The notes below the pieces were generated by a model that saw only the letters and a list, made by a program, of their open reading frames with translations, was not told the DNA's origin and searched no databases. A DNA stretch of 64,000 nt from Terrimesophilobacter sp036833635. Lineage in GTDB: Bacteria > Actinomycetota > Actinomycetes > Actinomycetales > Microbacteriaceae. Positions 58,676-64,000 of this stretch are shown piece after piece (the first letter of the stretch is position 1; each line of letters opens with the position of its first letter). The stretch is from NCBI GenBank assembly GCA_036833635.1, contig DAITPJ010000001.1:1-64000 (forward strand). The letters run 5' to 3'. Both the position numbers and the translations under genes were made by a program.

Positions 58676-59560
58676 TCAGTTCACGTACTCGAGCAGGTCG
58701 TATCCGACGGTGCGCATGGCATCGAGCGTCCTGAGCCGGCGTGTCAGAGAGTCGTCGCGGAACTGGGTCGTGACCGCATAGGACACCGCCGTGCGTGGCC
58801 CCTTGAGGATGCCGGCCTCGCTGCGCACCCCAGCATCCGAGCCGGTCTTGTTGACGAGCTGGATGCCGTGGTCCATCGTGCGATGCGACAGAGGGTCGAG
58901 CCCGAACGCGCTCGCGACCATCGACAGGTCGGTATTGAGGGAGAGCCAGCCCATGACGCGCTGGCTCGTCACCTGGTCGACGACCTGCCCCCGGTAGAGG
59001 GCCCCGAACAGCCAGCTCAGCTCGGCGGTCGACCCGACGGAGAGCTGTGGGGCGTCATCCGGACCCCGCGTGTCACGCACGAGGTCGAGGAGAGCGGTGC
59101 GCGCGAGCCCGAGCGACTCGGTTCTCCTGCGGACGGCCTCCAGGCCCACCTGGCGCAGCAGCACGTTGGTCGCGAGGTTGTCGCTCGTCGCTCCGACGAG
59201 CGCGCCGAGATCGGCGACCGGAAGCGATGGCGCCTGAAGGTGCTGCCAGAGGCCCGAGTCGCTCACAAGGTCCCGTGGGGACTTGTCGAGGATGCCATAG
59301 CCGGAGAATTCGCGGGCGGTGAGCCTCGCCGACACCTCGATGAGCAGGAGGATCTTGCCGACGCTCGCCGTGGGAAGCACGATGCGATCGTCGATGGCGC
59401 ACAGCACGAGGCCGCTCGTGAGGTCGATGACGCTCGCCGAAACGTGAGCCCCGTCGTAGGCGAGCCGTCCAAGCGCGGTGAAGCTGCCGGTGAAGTTCTC
59501 CGCTCCGCCGGCTCCGCGATGACGGGCCGCCCGTGGTGCGCGGACCCGCTCGCGTCTCAC
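58676..59560 (-). CDS. Class A beta-lactamase-fold serine hydrolase
   Basis: A 294-aa protein with all three class A motifs: Ser66-V-G-Lys69 (TASVGKILLL), SDN (GATSDNLATN) and KTG (LVNKTGSDAG). The strand order fits a beta-lactamase or a related penicillin-recognising amidase. No signal peptide is visible from GTG 59560, which starts 18 nt after the M13 peptidase stop; an in-frame TTG 59614 inside that gene also gives none. It may be cytosolic, or the true secretion signal may be atypical. Antibiotic hydrolysis is not shown by sequence alone. Confidence 0.85.
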   Translation of the reverse strand: MRRERVRAPRAARHRGAGGAENFTGSFTALGRLAYDGAHVSASVIDLTSGLVLCAIDDRIVLPTASVGKILLLIEVSARLTAREFSGYGILDKSPRDLVSDSGLWQHLQAPSLPVADLGALVGATSDNLATNVLLRQVGLEAVRRRTESLGLARTALLDLVRDTRGPDDAPQLSVGSTAELSWLFGALYRGQVVDQVTSQRVMGWLSLNTDLSMVASAFGLDPLSHRTMDHGIQLVNKTGSDAGVRSEAGILKGPRTAVSYAVTTQFRDDSLTRRLRTLDAMRTVGYDLLEYVN

Positions 59561-59577
59561 TGCATCTCGAGTAGGTG

Positions 59578-61533
59578 CTACCAAATGGTCACGCGTTCTT
59601 CGGGGTCGAGCCAAAGCGCATCCGCTTCGGTCACTCCAAAGGTCTCATAGAATCCGTCGAGATTGCGAACGATCTGGTTGCAGCGGAACTCGTTGGGCGA
59701 GTGCGGATCGATCGCCATGAGACGGATGACCTCCTCGTCGCGCCCCTTCATCTGCCAGGCCTGCGCCCAGGAGAGGAAGAACCGCTCAGCGCCGGTCATC
59801 CCATCGACGACAGCGGGCTCCTCTCCGCCGAGCGAAATGAGGTAGGCCTTCCACGCGATGCCCAGCCCGCCGAGGTCTCCGATGTTCTCACCGATCGTGA
59901 GTGCGCCGTTGACATTGTGCTCGGGCACCTGTCGCGGCGCGAGCGCGCTGTACTGCTCGATGAGCGAGCCCGTGAGCTTCTCGAAGGCTGCGCGATCGTC
60001 GGCCGTCCACCAGTCGATGAGGCGCCCGTCTCCGTCGTACTTCGAGCCCTGGTCGTCGAAACCATGCCCGATCTCGTGCCCGATGACGGCACCGATGGCG
60101 CCGTAGTTCGCTGCGGCATCCCGGGTCTCGTCGAAGAAGGGGTACTGCAGGATGGCCGCGGGGAACACGATCTCGTTGAACCCGGGGTTGTAGTAGGCGT
60201 TGATGGTCTGCGGCGTCATGAACCACTCATCACGGTCCAGCGGCTTGCCGATCTTGCCGAGCTCGCGCTGGAACTCGAACTCGCTGCCGGCGCGCAGGTT
60301 GCCGATGAGGTCGTCTGCGCTCGTCCCGAGCGTCGAGTAGTCCCTCCACTTCACCGGGTACCCGATCTTGGGCGTGAACTTGTCGAGCTTGTCGAGTGCA
60401 CGCTGCCGCGTCTCCTCTGTCATCCAGGCGAGCCCGGTGATGCTCTGACGGTAGGCCTCGATGAGATTGGCGACGAGCGCATCCATCGCGGTCTTCGCCG
60501 CGGGAGGGAAGTGGCGGTCGACGTAGGTACGGCCGACGGCCTCACCCATCATGCCCTCGACGAAGGAGACCCCGCGCTTCCACCGTGCCCGCAGCTCTGG
60601 CGTTCCCGTGAGGGTCCTGCCGTAGAAGTCGAAATTGGCGTTCACGAAGTCGCTTGACAGGTAGGCGGCGGACGAGCGGATGACCTGCCATCGCATCCAG
60701 TCCGCCCAGTCCTCGAGGCGGTCGTCGGTGAAGAGCGTTCCGAGTCCTTCGAGGAAACTCGGCTGGCGCACGACGACCTCGTCGAAGGCCCCCTTTGGCG
60801 GATCGAGCGCCGCGAGCCATCCGGAGAGGTCGGGACCGGCCAGCTCCGACCAGCCCCGCAGGTTGTAGGTCTTCTCGCTGTCGCGGCTCGCGACGTTGTC
60901 CCAGTGGTGGGTCGCGATGTCGGTCTCGAGCGCGAAGACGCGTTTCGCGCGCTCGCTCGCATCGTCGAGGCCGGCGAGCGCGAACATCCGCTCGAGGAAG
61001 GCGAGGTAGGCGTGACGGACCTCGGCGAACTTCTCCTCGCGGTAGTAGGACTCATCCGGGAGCCCGAGGCCGCCCTGCTCGACGAAGACGAGGTAGCGCT
61101 CAGGGTTGCCAGGATCGTTGTCGACGAAGAGCTGGGCGAACCCGGTGATGCCCGTGCGCTCGAGCCGGCCGAGCTCGGCGAGCACGCCGTCGATCGAGGT
61201 GATCCCGTCGATCGGTGCGAGCATCGGGGCAAGCGGGGTCGCCCCGAGCTCTTCGGCCCTGGCCTCGTCCATGAAGCTCGCGTAGAGGTCGCCGAACTTG
61301 CGTTCCTCGGTGCCGGGGGCGGAATCCTGTGCTTCGACGATGATGTCGCGCACGGCCTTCTCGGCCTCCTCCGCCAGCACGTAGAAGGATCCGTAACGCG
61401 CCTTGTCGGACGGGATCTCGGTGCGGTCGATCCACTTGCCGTTGACGTGCCGGAAGAGGTCGTCCTGGGGGCGGATGGCGGGGTCGAGTTCGTCGGTGGC
61501 TATGCCGGAGCTGAGCGCGTTCGTATCGGTCAT
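59578..61533 (-). CDS. M13 family (neprilysin-like) zinc metallopeptidase
   Basis: A 651-aa endopeptidase. The zinc motif HEIGH is at 486-490 (VIGHEIGHGFDDQGS), the third ligand Glu549 is in GENIGDLGG, and NAYYNPGFNEIVFPAAILQ is the substrate-binding NAYY segment. The N-terminal half (PQDDLFRHVNGKWIDRTEIP) is the PepO/M13 cap domain. There is no signal peptide, so it is probably cytosolic and degrades oligopeptides, as PepO does. A TAGGCT box lies 7 nt before ATG 61533. The beta-lactamase-fold gene follows in the same transcript. Confidence 0.93.
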   Translation of the reverse strand: MTDTNALSSGIATDELDPAIRPQDDLFRHVNGKWIDRTEIPSDKARYGSFYVLAEEAEKAVRDIIVEAQDSAPGTEERKFGDLYASFMDEARAEELGATPLAPMLAPIDGITSIDGVLAELGRLERTGITGFAQLFVDNDPGNPERYLVFVEQGGLGLPDESYYREEKFAEVRHAYLAFLERMFALAGLDDASERAKRVFALETDIATHHWDNVASRDSEKTYNLRGWSELAGPDLSGWLAALDPPKGAFDEVVVRQPSFLEGLGTLFTDDRLEDWADWMRWQVIRSSAAYLSSDFVNANFDFYGRTLTGTPELRARWKRGVSFVEGMMGEAVGRTYVDRHFPPAAKTAMDALVANLIEAYRQSITGLAWMTEETRQRALDKLDKFTPKIGYPVKWRDYSTLGTSADDLIGNLRAGSEFEFQRELGKIGKPLDRDEWFMTPQTINAYYNPGFNEIVFPAAILQYPFFDETRDAAANYGAIGAVIGHEIGHGFDDQGSKYDGDGRLIDWWTADDRAAFEKLTGSLIEQYSALAPRQVPEHNVNGALTIGENIGDLGGLGIAWKAYLISLGGEEPAVVDGMTGAERFFLSWAQAWQMKGRDEEVIRLMAIDPHSPNEFRCNQIVRNLDGFYETFGVTEADALWLDPEERVTIW

Positions 61534-61540
61534 GGCCACA

Positions 61541-61546
61541 AGCCTA
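61541..61546 (-). promoter_or_regulatory. -10 box of a leaderless promoter
   Basis: TAGGCT on the minus strand ends 7 nt before ATG 61533 of the M13 peptidase gene. Confidence 0.6.
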
Positions 61547-61600
61547 AGTTGTGCGACGAGGTCGCAGGCACCGGCTCCAGCGTCGCGGGGCGCGGCTAAA

Positions 61601-62929
61601 GTGTCGTGCATCAACTCTCTCGACCGCGACATCTTCCGGCTCGCGCTGCCGGCACTCGGAGCGCTCGTCGCCGAGCCGCTCTTCCTGCTCACCGATACTG
61701 CGCTCGTCGGCCACCTCGGTGAAGTGCCACTCGCCGGGTTGAGCATCGGCAGCGCCATCCTGCAGACGGTCATCGGGCTGCTCATCTTCCTCGCCTACGC
61801 GACGACGCCGGCCGTCGCCCGGCGGCTCGGCGCGGGGGATCGGCCGGGCGCCATCCGGGCCGGCATCGACGGCCTGTGGCTCGCGATCGCCATCGGCATC
61901 GCCATCGTCGTGGCCGGGTTGCCCACGTCGGCCTGGCTCGTCGGACTGTTCGGGGCGGACTCCGACGTCACGGCCGCGGCCGATACCTATCTCTCGATCT
62001 CGCTGTGGGGAATCCCCGGCATGCTCATCGTCATCGCGGCGAACGGCCTGCTGCGCGGGATGCAGGACACGCGAACTCCGCTCGTCGTCGCGATCGGCGG
62101 ATTCGCCGCCAACGCGGTGCTCAACGCGCTCTTCATCTACGGCTTCGGTCTCGGCATCGCGGGCTCGGCGATCGGCACGGTCATTGCCCAGTGGGCGATG
62201 GCCGCGGTCTATCTTGTTATCGCCGTGCGCGCCGCGAGAGGGGTCGGGGTTTCCTTGCGACCAGGACTCGCCGGCGTGGGGAGCGCCGCCGGCAGCGGAG
62301 GCTGGCTGCTCATGCGCACGGCGAGCCTGCGCGCCGCCATGCTCGCGACCGTGTTCGTCGCGACCGACCTCGGCGTGACGGAACTCGCAACACTGCAGAT
62401 CGCCCTCACGGTGTTCTCCCTCCTGGCCTTCATCCTCGACGCGCTCGCGATCGCCGGTCAGGCCATGATCGGCCACGGACTCGGTGCGGCCGACGTGCCC
62501 AGAGTCTCCGCCGTCACCCGCAGGCTCGTCGGCCACGGCATCCTCGGCGGAATCGGGCTCGGTGTCGTCGTGGCCGCCCTCGCCCCGTTCGCCGGCCCGA
62601 TCTTCAGCGGCGACCTCGCCGTGCACCGGATGCTGACCATCACGATGCTCGTCATGGCCGTCGGCATCCCCCTCGCCGGCTACGTGTTCGTGCTCGACGG
62701 CGTGCTCATCGGGGCCGGGGACGCCCGGTACCTCGCGATCACCGGGGTCATCAATCTTCTCGTCTATGTCCCGCTGCTCTGGCTCGTCGAGGCGATCCGG
62801 CCGGAGCCCGGCCTGGTCTGGCTGTGGCTCGCGTTCGGCGTCGGGTATCTCGGGGCGCGGGCGGTGACCCTCGGCCTGCGGGCCCGAGGTGAACGGTGGA
62901 TGGTCACGGGCACAACCCGGCGCGAATAG
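61601..62929 (+). CDS. MATE family efflux transporter (DinF-like)
   Basis: A 442-aa permease of 12 membrane segments in two six-helix repeats. It has LDRDIFRLALPALGALVAEPLF-type first helix, LTDTALVGHLGEVPLAGLSIGSA, and GMQDTRTPL in the loop between the helices; the second half holds IAGQAMIGHGLGAAD. It is the DinF branch, which exports cationic drugs or oxidised metabolites with H+ or Na+. GTG 61601 gives the family start (MSCINSLDRDI), but a TAAAGT sequence overlaps it, so the start is uncertain by a few codons. It ends 13 bp before the next transporter gene. Confidence 0.9.
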   Translation: MSCINSLDRDIFRLALPALGALVAEPLFLLTDTALVGHLGEVPLAGLSIGSAILQTVIGLLIFLAYATTPAVARRLGAGDRPGAIRAGIDGLWLAIAIGIAIVVAGLPTSAWLVGLFGADSDVTAAADTYLSISLWGIPGMLIVIAANGLLRGMQDTRTPLVVAIGGFAANAVLNALFIYGFGLGIAGSAIGTVIAQWAMAAVYLVIAVRAARGVGVSLRPGLAGVGSAAGSGGWLLMRTASLRAAMLATVFVATDLGVTELATLQIALTVFSLLAFILDALAIAGQAMIGHGLGAADVPRVSAVTRRLVGHGILGGIGLGVVVAALAPFAGPIFSGDLAVHRMLTITMLVMAVGIPLAGYVFVLDGVLIGAGDARYLAITGVINLLVYVPLLWLVEAIRPEPGLVWLWLAFGVGYLGARAVTLGLRARGERWMVTGTTRRE

Positions 62930-62942
62930 GCTTTAACGCACG

Positions 62943-64000
62943 ATGGCAGACAACGCGGCCCTTCACGCATCCGGGCTCAGCCGGAAGCAGATCCACGGAT
63001 GGCGCAATGGCGTCTTCGTCGTCTTCGCCCTATGCGGGATCGGCATCGCGAGTTGGATGTCGCGAACGCCCGCCATCAAAGCCGAACTGGCGGTCTCGAC
63101 GGCCGAGATGGGCATCCTGATCTTCGCGATCGCACTCGGCTCGATCCTCGGCTTGCTCTCCTCCAGCCACCTGCTCGCCCGCTTCGGCGCCCGCGCCGTC
63201 ATGGCCAGCTGCTTCGTGATCGCGCCCATCGGGCTGGCTGTCGCCGGCGTCGCCGTGACGTTCGGCCAGCTCTACTGGGTGGCGTTCGTGGGACTCGGCG
63301 TCTTCGGGGTGGGCATGGCGACATGCGATGTCGCCATGAACCTTTCGGGTGCCGTGAATGAACGCATCCTTGGCCGTACGATCATGCCGGTGTTCCACGC
63401 GTTCTTCAGCTTCGGAACGATGATCGGCGCAGGGCTCGGAGCCCTCGCCGAGCTGCTGCAGGTGCCGATCGCCCTGCAGACCGCGATCGTCTCCGCGATC
63501 ATGCTGGCGGTGGGGCTCGCGGCGGCGCGCATGACCCAGTCCGAGACGATCCTGAACGTGCCGGACGAGTCCGGCGAGCATGTTCCGGATGGCTGGCGCA
63601 CGCGCCTTGCGATCTGGAAGGATCCGCGCACCCTATTCATCGGGCTCATCGTGCTCGGCATGGCGTTTGCGGAGGGGTCGGCGAACGACTGGCTCTCGCT
63701 CGCCGCGGTCGAGGGTCACGGGGTCGACAAGCCGACCGGCGCCGTCGTGTTCGGCATCTTCGTGACGGCGATGACCGCGGGACGTCTTGCCGGGCCGCGC
63801 GTCCTTGACCGTTACGGGCGCGTGCCGGTGCTCCGCGCATCCGCTGTGCTGGCGGCTGTCGGCCTGCTCCTCTTCATCTTCGTGCCCGTTCTGTGGATCG
63901 CGATCCTGGGGATCATGCTGTGGGGGCTCGGTTCTGCACTCGGGTTCCCGACCGGGATGTCGGCCGCGGCAGACGATCCACGCACGGCGGCCGCCCGCGT
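62943..64000 (+). CDS. MFS transporter (YbjJ-like), 3' end outside the window
   Basis: The frame stays open from ATG 62943 to the last base, giving 352 residues and about ten membrane segments. It shows WRNGVFVVFALCGIGIASWMSRTP-type first helix, motif-A-like SHLLARFGARAVM, GVGMATCDVAMNLSGAVNE and FHAFFSFGTMIGAG, all of the YbjJ group of MFS permeases of unknown substrate, and GMAFAEGSANDWLSL in the second half. A TAGGCT sequence at 62927 lies 10 nt before the ATG and overlaps the MATE stop codon, so it may give a promoter with a very short leader. Confidence 0.88.
   Translation, partial: MADNAALHASGLSRKQIHGWRNGVFVVFALCGIGIASWMSRTPAIKAELAVSTAEMGILIFAIALGSILGLLSSSHLLARFGARAVMASCFVIAPIGLAVAGVAVTFGQLYWVAFVGLGVFGVGMATCDVAMNLSGAVNERILGRTIMPVFHAFFSFGTMIGAGLGALAELLQVPIALQTAIVSAIMLAVGLAAARMTQSETILNVPDESGEHVPDGWRTRLAIWKDPRTLFIGLIVLGMAFAEGSANDWLSLAAVEGHGVDKPTGAVVFGIFVTAMTAGRLAGPRVLDRYGRVPVLRASAVLAAVGLLLFIFVPVLWIAILGIMLWGLGSALGFPTGMSAAADDPRTAAAR

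Noticed and set aside
1..64000. tRNA, rRNA, CRISPR arrays, insertion sequences or integrase genes
   Set aside because: Looked for across the window; no cloverleaf with a GGTTCGAATCC-like T arm, no regular short repeat array and no transposase motif was seen.

Overview
The window is a draft scaffold from a high-GC actinobacterium. Family Microbacteriaceae is the best guess. The support is the gene neighbourhoods (purF with a sterol-carrier-like gene and a small membrane gene, the 60-residue DUF3073 gene beside purM, purS-purQ-purL), the frequent GGATGCC/GCATCCG words, and GGTCGAG...CTCGACCAACGG palindromes of a kind I remember from that family. Two 100-N gaps (4734-4833 and 55107-55206) are scaffold joins of unknown true length. 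I saw no rRNA, tRNA, CRISPR, prophage or insertion sequence. The window is mostly chromosomal core with one cell-surface region.

Layout. 1-4733: a DUF4097 gene with its PadR-type regulator, a membrane-anchored secreted protein, a KimA-like APC permease and two adjacent fluoride-channel genes, the second cut by gap 1. 4834-11274: a LacI-controlled carbohydrate ABC transporter (regulator, binding protein, two permeases) divergent from a glycogen-debranching-type glucosidase, with two matching operator-like sites. 11331-15441: a cysteine-desulfurase-like enzyme, a flavin monooxygenase, DUF3073, a hydrolase and a DUF4160/DUF2442 pair. 15523-29987: purine biosynthesis genes purM, purF, purD, purC and purSQL, interrupted by an extradiol dioxygenase, an Lrp regulator with ornithine cyclodeaminase and a citrulline hydrolase, and a drug exporter. 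30003-34675: chorismate mutase, EamA transporter, acetyltransferase, a membrane protein, purA and an RNA methylase. 34686-42098: one 7.4-kb surface-protein gene. 42329-53949: a PutA-like protein with a degraded dehydrogenase domain, two FAD oxidoreductases, pfkA, a third flavoprotein, DUF1304, hemD-like and a three-gene envelope cluster. 54147-58368: two related surface proteins behind near-duplicate promoters and long leaders. 58676-64000: a class A beta-lactamase fold protein, an M13 peptidase, a MATE exporter and a truncated MFS transporter.

Themes. Eight of the de novo purine genes are present (purA, C, D, F, L, M, Q, S). Ornithine cyclodeaminase plus the CtlX-type hydrolase suggest citrulline or arginine conversion to proline under Lrp control. 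All three large surface proteins end in LAxTG sorting signals, yet no sortase is in the window. Many genes carry a TANNNT box exactly 6-7 nt before the start codon, which points to leaderless transcription.

Most unusual features: (1) two homologous ~250-nt 5' leaders with conserved, partly covarying hairpins ahead of two LAFTG surface-protein genes; (2) several families of long intergenic palindromes at gene ends, including three related 88-110-bp elements within 2.1 kb and two with interleaved ABA'B' arms; (3) a palindromic repeat lying in frame inside a FAD oxidoreductase gene; (4) a leaderless 8-codon upstream ORF overlapping that same gene; (5) a PutA-like protein lacking the dehydrogenase catalytic Cys and Glu.
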